From Lucinisca nassula (taxonomy: Eukaryota > Mollusca > Bivalvia > Lucinida > Lucinidae), in contig OY757023.1 in the NCBI GenBank assembly GCA_963580285.1, positions 86,019,108 to 86,083,107 on the forward strand: a DNA stretch of 64,000 nucleotides. Reading direction: 5' to 3'. The notes beneath the pieces are model-generated. The model searched no databases. It was not told the origin of the DNA and saw nothing but the letters and a program-made list of their open reading frames with translations. Shown in pieces: positions 43,380 through 54,741 of this stretch. Numbering within the stretch: position 1 is the first letter of the stretch; each line of letters begins with the position of its first letter. Position numbers and translations under genes: made by a program.

Positions 43380-43906
43380 GTGTCTTTTTTTCTAGAACGA
43401 TCTGTAGTTTGAGCTGTCACACATCCGACTATATCGACAGCTGAAGTAAGATCGAGCCATCAGTAATGATTCTTTAAAACAAATTGAGAATTGAACAGAT
43501 AGGAATGGAAATCGATACTGAGGTTAATGGCATTGACAACAGGATGGTTGCTTAATAACAAAAATAAGTCTGAAAAATGAAATCGGCTTATTCAAAGTTT
43601 ATAATCTAAGTGGGAATTAGAAAACATAACGATATTTAATTCTTCATTCTGTTGTGGCTGGCACGTGCCGATCATTTTATTGTTGTTATTTTGTCGGATC
43701 GAAGACGCAGCTTAAATATCAGTACATTCCGGAGTTGAAGCCCGATCCCCAGTCCCATACCACGCCCCACACAGTGACACACGTAGTTTACTTGCCGACT
43801 TTTCAAAGGCGGTCGTTCCTTTGCAGTCAATGTATGTTCCTGTGATTTTTTAGTGCATGTCTCGTGTTGTGTTTTTTGTTTTGTGTATGGCCTCATGCTA
43901 CTTACT
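43380..43906. other. Unassigned sequence
   Basis: No gene or shared repeat recognised. Confidence 0.4.
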
Positions 43907-43919
43907 CTGTCTCTTCTTT

Positions 43920-44079
43920 AGAAGCCTCCGTGGTGTAGTGGTTATGCAACTTGCCTTGTAAACCAGGGGTCGCAGGATCGACCCCGGGCTTCTCCAGACT
44001 TTCGGGTGTCTTTAAACCGAGGTCCCGTCTCCGTATGACTTTAGCTGTTGGTGGGACGTAAAACTCAAACACTCACTCA
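43920..44079 (+). mobile_element. SINE-3 copy with 13 bp TSD
   Basis: Target duplication CTGTCTCTTCTTT at 43907-43919 and 44080-44092. The same tRNA-like head and GTGGGACGTAAAACTC end as at 1916-2080. Confidence 0.92.
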
Positions 44080-44097
44080 CTGTCTCTTCTTTGTCGC

Positions 44098-44312
44098 CTC
44101 CGCCTATCGGGGCTTAAAGAAATATTTGGGCTGCATGATGCTGAGCTGAAACCGACCGCACAGGAGTAATGGTAAACCGCTTAGAGGATCTAAGCTTGCC
44201 AAGGCAATGCGGTGCGAGTAGGACCGGCCATGCTTATAAAACCCTGTTGGTTTCATTGGACGACAGGGCTTGAGATGTCATTTCATCTCAATGTCGGGTA
44301 AAAGTCCGACAT
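44098..44312 (+). mobile_element. SINE-1, 3' truncated
   Basis: Lacks the part after GTCGGGTAAAAGTCC. Confidence 0.8.
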
Positions 44313-44333
44313 AGTTTACCCTGAGTAACATTA

Positions 44334-44425
44334 GATTGTAAGAATCTTATATGGGATTCTGTTGAAGATGAGCGTTTCCAACCCGGGGGATGACCCTGCT
44401 GAGCGGAACGAAGGCTACGCCTCAA
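44334..44425 (+). mobile_element. Uninterrupted arm of the MITE hit by the mini-Polinton
   Basis: AAGAATCTTATATGGGATTC, then GATGAGCGTTTCCAACCC, then GATGACCCTGCTGAGCGGAA. This is the sequence expected at the mini-Polinton site before insertion, with one ATGAGC instead of two. The opposite arm is missing. Confidence 0.85.
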
Positions 44426-44499
44426 CGTCTTACGAGTATCCGCAACCTAAATAAGAAAAATATGTATATCCTTGTAAACCCCAGTTTTCTCTTTAACCC

Positions 44500-44600
44500 G
44501 TTGTATGCGGGGAAACCCCTGAATGGGTACCTTGGCAAACAGTGCTGGCCCAGAAAGCGGCGTCTGATGAGTGCCTGCACTATTTGCTAACAGAATATTC
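44500..44600 (+). mobile_element. MITE-F, partial
   Basis: ACCTTGGCAAACAGTGCTGG, GCGGCGTCTGATGAGTGCC, then CACTATTTGCTAACAG. Confidence 0.65.
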
Positions 44601-44669
44601 CATCAAACCCTTTTAGGACCTTTGTGTCGTCTCCCATAGAAAGGGGGAAAAGTGATTTTTTTTTGTTTG

Positions 44670-44840
44670 GGTTTTTACGGCCCTTTCAAGATTATTTCGC
44701 TCATATCGAGCCGATCGTTAATCACAGGTGGACGAAAACCGGAGTACCCGGAGAAAAACCACATGACCTTCCGTTGCAGAACTTGGCGTCTCACACGTGA
44801 CCCGAGCGAGACTCGAACCCACGGCGGTGAGAGACCTAAA
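44670..44840 (-). mobile_element. SINE-2, truncated
   Basis: Body and B-box region of SINE-2. The first part of the tRNA head is missing. Confidence 0.8.
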
Positions 44841-45173
44841 GGGAAAAGTGATAGAAGAAATAGTAGAGGAAATGAAAGTGAGGGACAGAGAAGAGTGCAT
44901 ATACATATAGGCGACATACAGGTGTCATGCAGGTTACCTACAGGCGTCATACAGGTACGGGCGACTTGCAGGTGAAATATGCAGGTGGCATACATATGAC
45001 ATACAGGCGTAATATAGGCGATGTACAGCAGCATACATCTTCGATACATGGGACATACAGACGTCATGCATGCAGCGTACAGACGACATACCGTAGGCGT
45101 ACAGGCATCATACAGAGGGCATTTATGCGTCATACAGTCGTCAAACAGATGACATACAGATGAGATAAATTAA

Positions 45174-45318
45174 GCCTTTTGGTTTGTTTGGGCGGCAGGG
45201 ATTGAAATGTCATTTCATCATAATGTCTGGTAAAAGTCCCACAAAATTTGAAGCAACGTCTCCAAAATGACCTAGTGTTGACTGGGACGTTAAACCTCAA
45301 TTCAAACAAAACAAACAG
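45174..45318 (+). mobile_element. SINE-1, 5' truncated
   Basis: From TTTGGGCGGCAGGGATTG to the CAAA tail. Confidence 0.8.
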
Positions 45319-45539
45319 AAGTATTGGTGTTATCAAGGCGAACAGCATGCGTCATACAAGCAGGACAAACGTGGAACTCAAGCATCATACAGGCGCCATA
45401 TACAGTTGAATTTCAATGGCTCGAACGCCTTTGGGACCTCGAAAATCTGTAAGAGACAGGGGTAGTTCGAGCCACTGGAGAGTTACTGTCAGGAGGCATA
45501 ACGATATACTTTTAGACATCTTTTCGGTGTTTTTTAATA

Positions 45540-45620
45540 AAAAAAATGTATGCTGTGTGTACTCATTAGAATCGCCTCATCGAGGCGATTCTAATGAGTA
45601 CACACAGCATACATTTGCAG
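45540..45620. repeat. Hairpin core with compensated changes
   Basis: GTACTCATTAGAATCGCCTC and its exact complement. It differs from the common core at the same positions in both arms. Confidence 0.85.
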
Positions 45621-46065
45621 GATAAAAGACTAAAATCTCCTTAATTATCCCCCAATATTTCTTATGTAGAGGATTTCGCTAGGGGCTCAGGAATGGGTTC
45701 GACACATCCATGGTAAACGAGCCATCGATGTTCGAGCCATCGAAGTTTACTGTAGGCGTAATAGAGGCTTAATACAGATGACATACTGGTGACACCAGCC
45801 TTCATACATATGACATACATGCTTTCAGGTGACATTCAGACATCAAACAGGTGACATATAAGTGTAACATGCAGGCATCATATAGGTCATATACAGGCAC
45901 CATTCAGACGACTAAGGCGTCATACAAACGACACACTTGTGACATACAGGCATCGACAAGCTTCGTACAGGCGGTAAAATGGTGGTATTCAATGTCATAT
46001 AGGCAAAACAGATGCGGCAAACTACGCCCACGACCATCGAGGCTTGAAGAACTTATATTGGGCTG

Positions 46066-46514
46066 CATGAGTTTGTTTGTTTGTTTGTACTGGAGTTTTA
46101 CGGCCCAATCAACACTATTTAGGTCATTTTTGAGCCTGTCAGTTTACCTATCAACACTTTCCTGGGCAGGCTTATACGTAAGCGGTTAAGAGTACAGTGC
46201 ACATTCTTTCGCCAGAAACTGACAACTGCCCTTCTTGAATCAGCAGAAGGGTTGGGCTGCATGGTACTTCCACGCAGAGCTGAAACCGACCGCACGTGTG
46301 TACTGGTAAACTGCTCAAAGGTCTAATCCTGCCCAGGTAAAGTGGTGCAAGTCGGACCGTCCATGAATATAAAGCGATTGGTTTCACTGGGCGGCGGGTC
46401 TTCAGATGTCATTTCATATCAATGTCGGTTAAAAGTCCTACAGAATTGGAAGCAACGTCACCAAAAATGACCTGAAGTGTGGACAGGGACGCTAAATCTC
46501 AGTCAAACAAACAA
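46066..46514. mobile_element. Two SINE-1 pieces in opposite orientation
   Basis: A minus-strand tail fragment (46066-46140) and a nearly complete plus-strand copy (46252-46514). Confidence 0.75.
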
Positions 46515-46779
46515 GCGGCATACAGGTGACATAAAGGCATCGACAAGCAGCCAGCGCTCCAACAAGAGAACACCCGAGTTTCATCAGAGCTGCGCCAAGT
46601 GGAACCATATCTAAGTACACGTGCGCTCAGCGATATCTGGTCATAGTCTTCGTTGGGTGTTATATGGACAGCCAGACATTGTCCCCTGCATTTCACCGAA
46701 TACGATATGAAGTCTGATTTGCTTCTTATGTCGTGGAGGAGAGAGGGTATCCAATCAGCATAACCTTTACTCTGGGCTA

Positions 46780-46930
46780 ATCAGCAGACGACAAAGTGTT
46801 TGTATTTTTCTGATTTTTCCCAGAAAACAAGATTTGACATCTCATGCAAATTCCATGAAATGTCAAATCCTGTTATCTAGGAAAAATAAAAAACAAAATA
46901 TTACAAAGTGCCGTCTGCTGAAAAATACCC
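46780..46930. mobile_element. Small foldback element
   Basis: CAGCAGACGACAAAGTG at the left pairs with CACTTTGT..GTCTGCTG at the right. Inner arms GATTTGACAT / ATGTCAAATC. The tips resemble the foldback at 37637. Confidence 0.65.
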
Positions 46931-47429
46931 ATCATGCAGAGCGTTAATGAGAAGGAAGCAGTATTGAATGACAAACAAACTCATGGATTATCCTCTTCCC
47001 GCCTTAGTTTCTGATGTGGACTCGTCCAACTTTAAATTTTTTCACATTTCGTTCCTATAAATAGTGGTTTTACTCAAGATAATTTTGATGGTGGTAAACA
47101 GTATAGATCTTGATCAGATGACTCATTATGAGCCATCTCATCAAGATCTGCACTGTTTGCAAAAGCATCTGGTTCGGTCTACAGGATTGAAAGGGTAAAT
47201 GACCTTCTTTGTATTTTTGGCGCCGATACAGTCTTAAAATCGTATTACAGTCAGATGAAATGTTACAATTATGCTTAATTGCCCATAAAAAGCAAAGAAT
47301 CTATCTCTTTAATGATTTTAAGACATCGTTTTGGAATAATTGGAAGGGAATAAAAAGAAAATGACGCCACAAGGCGACGTTAAGGGGTTGAGCAGAGAAA
47401 CCCTCAGTATTTGCACATCCAGTCTGCGC

Positions 47430-47710
47430 GCCCCCGCCCATCGGGGCTTAGAGAAATAGATTGGGCTGCTTGGTGCTTCCACGTTGAGCTGAAACCGATC
47501 GGACATGAGTACTGGTAAACCGCTTACAAAGTCTAAACCTTCCAAGGTGAGTCGAATCGGACCATCTCTTGATATAAACCCTAGCGGTTTCTTTCGGTGG
47601 CCATTTCATCTCAGCGTCGGGTAAAAGTCACACAGAATTGGAAGCAACGTCTCCAAAATTACCTAAAGAGTGTTGACAGGGACATAAATCCTCAATTCAA
47701 ACTAACAAAC
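47430..47710 (+). mobile_element. SINE-1 copy
   Basis: From GCCCCCGCCCATCGGGGC to a diverged CAAA tail. A MITE-F relative (GATCAGATGAC...GATCTGCACTGTTTGC) lies upstream at about 47090-47165. Confidence 0.85.
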
Positions 47711-47956
47711 ATTCAGACTGCCCCTCCGCGCCCACACCCCCACCCCACCGGCTATGAGTTAAAGGTAAGTTACTAAGATAGACTACTTCTCCTTGACTAC
47801 TTATTTTTCTGCATGTATCAACTCCATTACTAGCCAAATCAATGAGTGAAAACTTGTAAACAAAGTAAAATTAAAAAATATCTTCAGTGACTAGTATCAG
47901 TTAGACGGGAGCCAGTATTATCACATCAGTCTGTAGATACAATATGCGAAGTAACC

Positions 47957-47960
47957 AAAA

Positions 47961-48003
<43 letters not shown>
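47957..48003. repeat. AAAT microsatellite
   Basis: About eleven AAAT units directly at the 5' break of the LINE fragment. Confidence 0.9.
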
Positions 48004-49340
48004 ATGCACATCATTCAAAACCGCGCCCTCAGGATAGCAACAAGAGCATACCGATCTACCCCGATCAACGCACTGGAGGTAGAATGTGGACTTAAACCAC
48101 TACATCTACGAAGGGAAGAACTCATACTAAAATACTGGGCTAGATCCTCCCCACTGGGCAAATCCCTCCCAGTGAATGATCTATTAACAGATCATGGTTG
48201 CTATTCATGTAGGAGAGCCAAGAACTACAACCAATATTGTACGAAAGTCCGTGCCCTCCTGAAAGAGCACAACATACCCGATAAGATCCAGGCACCCAAG
48301 TACAGATCCAAATGGGATCTCAAATACAACGTTCTTTCTGGGGAGGAAAGAAGAAAATACAAATGAATACATGAAAACTAAAAGTCTCTCTTATGTCCGC
48401 ACCAGCCACGCTGGGAAAACCCTAATCTACCAGATGGCAGTAAGGACCGCTCAACAGGAAAAACCGGCTCCGCATTCGTTGTCCCCGAGAGAAATCTTCA
48501 CGTACCGATTAAAACAAACCAACATCTCTCAGTATTCACAACTGAACTGATTGCCATACACTGAGCCATCTCATGGGCCATCACAGTTTAGACGCCCACA
48601 GACACAGTACTCACGGACAGCCTTAGCTCTATCCAGGCCCTACGGTCTGGAAAATCCAAAACACGACCTGACAAAATTGACTCAATCCTGTCTAAACTAG
48701 ATAAGGCAAGACATTGAAATCGACTGGATCCCGTCGCACGTCGGCATCCCCGGTAATGAGGCGGCCGACGAAACAGCCAGATTAGCACTAGATATAGATA
48801 TTAAAGATTATACTCTCCCTTCAAAACGGGAGATCTATACAATCATAGACACCGCCATAACGAGAAAATGGCAAGCCCTATGGGATAGAAACTCAACCAA
48901 CACCGGGAGGCACTACCAACGCCTCCAGCCGACAGTAGGCAAATCTGCCAACCAATTTGGCAACAACAGAAAATTAGACGTGGTGCTCTCCCGTTTGAGA
49001 TTTAACCATAACGGCCTAAATGCCAACCTCACACATCTAGGAAACACAATAGGTCTATGCAGAAAATGCGATAACTATGGACTATAGAGACAACACAACA
49101 CATCCTCTTTGAATGTGTAACAAACGCCCATGCACGAGAAGAGTTAGAATCTGACATGTTCAAATTAGGATATGAATCGGTACACCTACAAGATCTTCTC
49201 CCCCCCCCCCCCCCCCCCCCCCCCCGAAGTGGTTAAGAAATTCCTTATAGACACAAATTACTGGAAAAGTAATATACGAAAAACAGCTATTGTTACCCAC
49301 ACACCGCGCTTAGGCAATCATCACCTACCGTTAATGTTTA
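48004..49340 (+). pseudogene. 3' fragment of a non-LTR retrotransposon with RNase H (I/Jockey-like)
   Basis: The first open segment (48004-48366, 120 aa) has IQNRALRIATRAYRSTPI and LKPLHLRREELILKYW, the conserved region after the reverse transcriptase domain in I- and Jockey-type LINEs. Further on, in other frames, come TDSLSSIQAL (about 48615) and IPSHVGIPGNEAADETA (about 48730-48780), the RNase H region. CRKCDNYG and TQHILFEC follow near 49060-49120 (CCHC-like C-terminus). Stops and frameshifts separate these blocks and the 5' part is absent, so it is dead. A C homopolymer interrupts it near 49200-49225. Confidence 0.85.
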
Positions 49341-49439
49341 TATGAACCTGAGACGGGGTGTCAAAGCGAGACACTGCGGTTGCGGCTCATTTGCTTTGCA
49401 CATATGGGTGCGCCGCCGAGGCTACCCCCGTCAAAGGAC

Positions 49440-49580
49440 AAACCAACGACCCTCCCATAAATTCAGTCCTTTTCCAAATAAATTTTGATGAAAAGACAAC
49501 CTGACACCCCTTAATTTTGAAATTGACTCCTGCAATATGTAAGGAGGAAGATTCCGTTGGTACAAAAAGAGTTAAATCAT
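49440..49580 (+). mobile_element. MITE-F, right half only
   Basis: CAACCTGACACCCCTTAATT and AAGGAGGAAGATTCCGTTGG, followed by GGTACAAAAAG, match the right part of the copy at 36975. Confidence 0.7.
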
Positions 49581-50362
49581 TTAAAGATTTTGTTTATCTT
49601 TTTTTAAGCTCTGGTATTCAACAATATTGTTCTATCTAACAGTTTTGGTACATAACTAACAGGAACATTTTGAAACTGAGACATTGTCTTGAGAAATAAC
49701 GTTTTGAAATTTTCTATGTTCAGCATTGGTGGCCACCTTACTCAATTGAGACGAACCGTTTAAGCAAGTTTTGTGCAGGGCTATGAAAAAATATTTATGT
49801 GAAATTATTTCGAAATTGGCTAGGTCGTTTATGGGATTTCATTTAATGAAGATGACACCATGGCTCTGGAAAGCATTTTGTTCTGAGGCGCAGAATAGAC
49901 GATTAAACAATTTCAATTTCTCTAGAGAGTTATATGAAAACAAAAACAACATTTCAGTGAAATAATTATTTGAAATCAAGTCAATGGCTTAAGGGGAATG
50001 GGAACAACTTCAGGGGAGGCAACTCCTGCAAAGTTATTTTTGTCTCCCATGTCAGAGCAAATTCTTTCCTTTAAGAGTAGACCCCTTTTTCAGTGGGACA
50101 GGACTTACAGAAAAAGCGTACAGGAAGTCCCGAAAGTTGTCTCCCTTTGAAAAATGGCGGTAAAATCTGCCAGGTATTCCAATTCCCCTTAAAAGTAGAT
50201 GCTGTTTGAGCGGTTTCTGTTTTTAGCTATGGAAGCCATCTTGTTCGGTGGAGTGGACACAGCAATTTCGGTGCAAGGAATTTTGGAGAGAGGATGATTT
50301 TATATAGTTTTTTGGGGCCAATTCTTTGTTAATCGATCCCAAAAATACTTCTACAGCCTGTC
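49581..50362. other. Mostly unassigned, one dispersed repeat
   Basis: 50005-50140 matches the repeat at 2945-3150. Nothing else recognised. Confidence 0.5.
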
Positions 50363-50368
50363 ATAGTT

Positions 50369-52157
50369 GGTAGCATTGCACTGATACTGGGATGTGCCGG
50401 GTTTTATCACTTTAGGACAGAGCTTTTAGTTGTGTTCTAAATACCAGACTTGCTTCCATTGGATATATATTCCATGTTTTATTTCACTGTGAGAAAATGA
50501 TAGGTATAAGGGACTAAAATGATGCATGTTTTATAAATATATGTATATCTGCAAGCTCAAAGAAATTTTTGCTGATTTTATATGGTCACCCCTCTTTTAA
50601 AAATGTTAGTTTGTAGTTACTCCGTTCTAGTAGGTAAACAAACATGGTTGACTGTAACTTGAAAAGGAGCAGTTCAACATGTGGCTTTTTTTCTCATTAA
50701 CTTGTTGAGATAGGATGGCTCTGTAAACAAGTAAGGTTTGAAAAGTTTTGTATGTGTGGTTTTTGTGGGAGCAGGTAAAAGGTTGCTATTGTCGCCTATG
50801 GAAACATTTAGTGGAAAGCTCCCTATAGCAAAAGTAGAAGCACTGTCATGTTTTTAGTCATTACATACTATTTCCACACATTTGTAGGTTCTGTCCAATT
50901 TTGGTTCATAAAATGTGTATCTTCATGGCATGTATTTTGCCATAGATACTGTAAAAATGTTATGTTAGTGCTAATTTAGGTCTAACTGGGTGTATTTGAT
51001 GAATTTTTGCCTCTGAACTATGTTCTTGGGAGGGGGGTACTTTAAAGCCATGTAAATCAATTTTTATTGATGTGTTTGGAAAGGAGACTTGCAGTAATAG
51101 TATTTACACAAACACACAAAAAAATCTACTCCATCTGGAATATAAGAGTAAGGTTTCATGGCACTAGGACTATGCCTCAAACCAAAGCAAAACTTCAAAA
51201 TTGACTCCCCGAAACAACCCGGTGCAATATCCTGAAAAGTTTTCTCATCCGTTATAAGTTCTGTTTTATTGTATTCATGTAAAAGGATGTGAACAGATAT
51301 ATTCAGCTACTCCTCATCGCATTTAGGCATTTATAAACATTTTCTTGGCATTTTTGTCCTCAAAATGTCATTATTTGCTTTAAATAGGGGTGAAGGTGTG
51401 AAAATAGCCATAAAAATGAGTATTGGTGCTATTTAGGCATACTTCTGTGCATTTTTGGATTGCATTTTTCCAAAGACATTGGAGAAGAACCACTGATGCA
51501 AGCCAGTGTCTGGGTTCCATTCCAGAAAGAGATAAACTTTGCGCTTTTCAAAAGCTATGGTTTGTTCGGCTTTCATTGCTGAATCTGAAAGCGATAACTT
51601 TTTCGCAAACATGAAAAGATTCTTTGTGACTGAACTTTTATTATGCATGACTAAATTATTAGATATGACCTAAACTTCTGTTCGGCAATTCTTTTGATGC
51701 ATCATAAAGAAAATAAGGGTTTGATATAGGTAGCATTGCACTAAATACTGGGAGGTGCCGGGTTATATCACTTTAGGACAGAGCTTTTAGTTGTGTTCGA
51801 AATACCAGACTTGCTTCTATTGGATATATATCCCATGTTTTATTTCAATGTGAGAAAATGAAAGGTATAAGGGACGAAAATGATGCATGTTTAACAAATA
51901 TATCTGCAAGCTCAAAGAAATTTTTGCTGATTTTATATGGTCACCCCTCCTTTAAAAATGTTGGTTTGTATTTACTCCGTTCTAGTAGGTAAACAAACAT
52001 GGTTGGCTGTAACTTGAAAAGGAGCTAATCAACATGTGGATTTTTTTTCTCATTAACTTGTTGGGCTAGGATGGCTCTGTAAACAAGTAAGGTTTGAAAA
52101 GTTTTGTATATGTAGTTTTTGTGGGAGCCTGTGGAAAACATTTAGTGGAAAGCTCCC
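50369..52157. mobile_element. Direct-repeat-flanked element, locus 2
   Basis: Direct repeats 50369-50823 and 51729-52157 (both GGTAGCATTGCACT ... GGAAAGCTCCC, the second with a 25 bp deletion) flank a 905 bp core homologous, inverted, to 23931-24848. AGTT lies immediately outside both ends (50365-50368 and 52158-52161), as a 4 bp target duplication would. No genes. Confidence 0.65.
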
Positions 52158-52214
52158 AGTTGTTGTTCACGTAAAATCAGTGGCGAATAAAGTTTTACAG
52201 TATATTATGTTAAT

Positions 52215-52420
52215 ATAGGTTTCATGCAATGAGCTCTAAGCTCCACTTTATACAGAGAAAAGCGAGGTTTACGGGGTATACAATATTTTTCTTATTTCTA
52301 CTCCAAGACAAAGGTTGTTGGTACTCGTTAGAGCCGCCTCATTGAGGCGAGGCGGTTCTAACGAGCACTTGAAATCTATGTTTAGAGTATAGATAACACA
52401 ACTATTGCACATTTTCATTC
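52215..52420 (+). mobile_element. Divergent MITE-E with hairpin
   Basis: GGTTTACGGGGTATACAATA, then TTATTTCTACTCC, then the hairpin with an extended loop (GAGGCGAGGCGGTTC). Confidence 0.75.
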
Positions 52421-52535
52421 AGAAAAATATCCGTTTTTGGGTATGAAAGAATGCACTGTTTCACGGATGACCATAGAAACTCAACAAATACCGGAAAGTG
52501 CTTTGCAATATTCAGTTAGTTAAAGCATATATACG

Positions 52536-52835
52536 TTGGCCCCCGCCCATAGGGGCTTGAAGAAATATATGGGCTGCATGATGCTTCCGCGCAGAGCTGA
52601 ATCCGGCCCGCACACTAGTACTGGTAAACCGCTTAGAGGATCTAAGCCTGTCCAGGAACCGCGGTGCGAGGTGGACCGTCCATGCTAATAAACCCTATTG
52701 GTTTCATTGGGCGACAGGGCTTGAGATGTCATTTCATCTCAATGTTGGGTAAAAGTCCCACAAAATTGGAAGCAACGTCTCCAAAATGACCTTTACAGTG
52801 TTGACGGGGACGTTAAACCTCAAATCAAACAAACA
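52536..52835 (+). mobile_element. SINE-1 copy with 14 bp TSD at a mariner edge
   Basis: Target duplication AAAGCATATATACG at 52522-52535 and 52836-52849. The right copy runs straight into the mariner end, so this SINE inserted at the mariner's border. Confidence 0.93.
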
Positions 52836-52845
52836 AAAGCATATA

Positions 52846-53523
52846 TACGAGGGTCGTTCAGTAAGTATCTGGCCTTACCTACTTAGAGAGACCATTGATT
52901 TTTTTTCCACATGGTTACTCCGCAGCAATAAACACTTCCTCCATCGATGTTCAAAGGTTGAGAGTCCATTTATGTAGAATTCAGGGTCTTAAGAGTCAAT
53001 CCACCATTCAACCGCTGCCTTAAGCTAATCATTTAGCCGGAAGTGACGTCTACGCAATTCTTTCTTCTAGTTCGGAAATAAGAAGTAATCACCGGGTGCC
53101 AGATCCGGAGAATAGGGTGGATGAGATAAGGGTTTGAAACTGTTCCGCTTCATTGCGTCTACAGAAAGTTTGCAAGTATGGACTCTACCTTTGTCATGTT
53201 GCAACAGCACACCTTTTGTAAAATTTCCACGCCTTTTCTGTACTATAGCTGCACGTAATTGCTCCAAAATATTAGCATAATAGTCCCCATTAATAGCCTT
53301 GTCGTGAGGTAAATAGTTTACCAACAGAACCCCTTGCTATCCCAAAAAACACACTTGCCATGACCTTGAGTCTTGCTGTTTAGTCTCAGGATCATAGTGA
53401 TGGCCCCTAGTTTAATCCCCGGTAAAAATTCTTTCAAGAAAGTCTCGCGGATCAGAATCACATGCTTCCAAAAGTGACTAAGGTATTCTGGCTCACAGCG
53501 TGCTAAAAGCTTCTTCATGCTCA
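52846..53523 (-). pseudogene. Decayed mariner transposon with transposase remnant
   Basis: ACGAGGGTCGTTCAGTAAGT at 52847 is a typical mariner-type inverted end. On the minus strand, 53324-53067 reads LPHDKAINGDYYANILEQLR, then VLLQHDKGRVH, then HPPYSPDLAPGDYFLFPN. That is the C-terminal part of a DD34D mariner transposase, including the region of the second and third catalytic acids. Another frame (53530-53320) has the preceding region, ending GKCVFWDSKGF. The N-terminal half is missing, frames are broken, and the left side is fused to repeat C at about 53524. Not functional. Confidence 0.88.
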
Positions 53524-54173
53524 GGTAGCAAACCACTATTCCAAGCTGTCGGCGAGACTCGGACACGCAGCGGACGAAGTTTTTTGAGCCGTAACAAATA
53601 GTACACTTTGCAACCCTTCTCTTTTGTGTTATCACTGCATTGTGACTTGCCACAGAATAATTTGAAGCTGGTTTCTATAGCTTGTACACTGTACAGCCAA
53701 TGTAGTGGCTATGTAAACAAATCCTACCCCACCCACTTCTGCTGCTTTTTTTACCATTTTCTGCTGTTTTCAAGGAAGCCCTGGCAGCACACTGCATTTG
53801 CAAGGACAACTGTCAGCATTCAGCTCTATTGTACACCTACCGAAAATGAAAGGGGGCTAGAAATTGACCCCTGCCAGCCGTTTACTTTTTTAGCAATATC
53901 CAAATGAAGTCTGACAGCTATTTTAAACAGAAAGTGTAGCGATAAATTCGTATAGCAGTAGTTTCGTATTTTCAGTTACATCCCTTGATATCCAGGTCAT
54001 GTGACCATGAATTAATTCATATTTCTCCACAATGACACAAAAACAATACACTGAATTCAAGATATTGCTTTCATAATTGCCAAACAGTATTTAGACACTG
54101 AATTTGATCCCTACTCTTACTTATGAAGAAATTTCCCCATGTGCACAGGCTGGAAACTGTGTACTGCTACCTT
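53524..54173 (-). mobile_element. Repeat family C, inverted copy
   Basis: Reverse complement of 41730-42380. Homology continues to about 54660, matching 41228-41730 including its SINE-2. Confidence 0.85.
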
Positions 54174-54357
54174 TAAGACAAATATGACTTTTCTCAAAAG
54201 TGTCAAATTGGTAGTAATTCCACCTTATTATGATAAGTTTAATTGTGGAATCAAAGAAAAACAGTAATAATTGTCATTATTAGCTCACAACACAGCTGCT
54301 AGCAGTCAATCTCAGCTGAGAGAAGCTGTGGATACCCCAGCATACAAGACACAATTA

Positions 54358-54590
54358 CGGGCCTCTGTGACCTATTGGATAGAGAGCTGACTCTTAATCA
54401 TTAGTTCTGTCAAGGTTGTGGTGGGGAGCCTGCCTCGGGTCAAACGATGTGATACACCAAGTTCTGCAACTGGAGGTCAGGGTGTTTTTCTCCGGATACT
54501 CCAGTTTTGCCACCTATGATGCAAAATCAGCTCGATATCAGTGAAATAATCTCGAAAGGGCAGTAAATCCCCCCCCCCCCGTGCAAGAAA
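54358..54590 (+). mobile_element. SINE-2 copy
   Basis: Same insertion as 41320-41546, duplicated with its flanks. Confidence 0.8.
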
Positions 54591-54741
54591 ACCAAACAAA
54601 AACAAAAAACAAGACACAATTATTTTACGCGTTGGGTTGTTTATAGTAATTTATTATAAAATCAAAGTACTGAAAGTACTAATAGAAGGTGATGGTAGAA
54701 AACTGTTAGATTTTACATTGAGCCATTTCATTTCATTACCT

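Larger units (their letters stand above)
44890..46010. repeat. CATACAGGCGTCATACAG minisatellite, interrupted
   Basis: Degenerate units of about 10-12 bp (GACATACAG, GCGTCATACAG) at 44890-45170, 45340-45400 and 45745-46010. They are broken by a SINE-1 fragment and a hairpin repeat. Confidence 0.85.

Noticed and set aside
44675..45133. Cysteine-rich 152-residue ORF
   Set aside because: Minisatellite (CATACAG units) read backwards, continuing into SINE-2.
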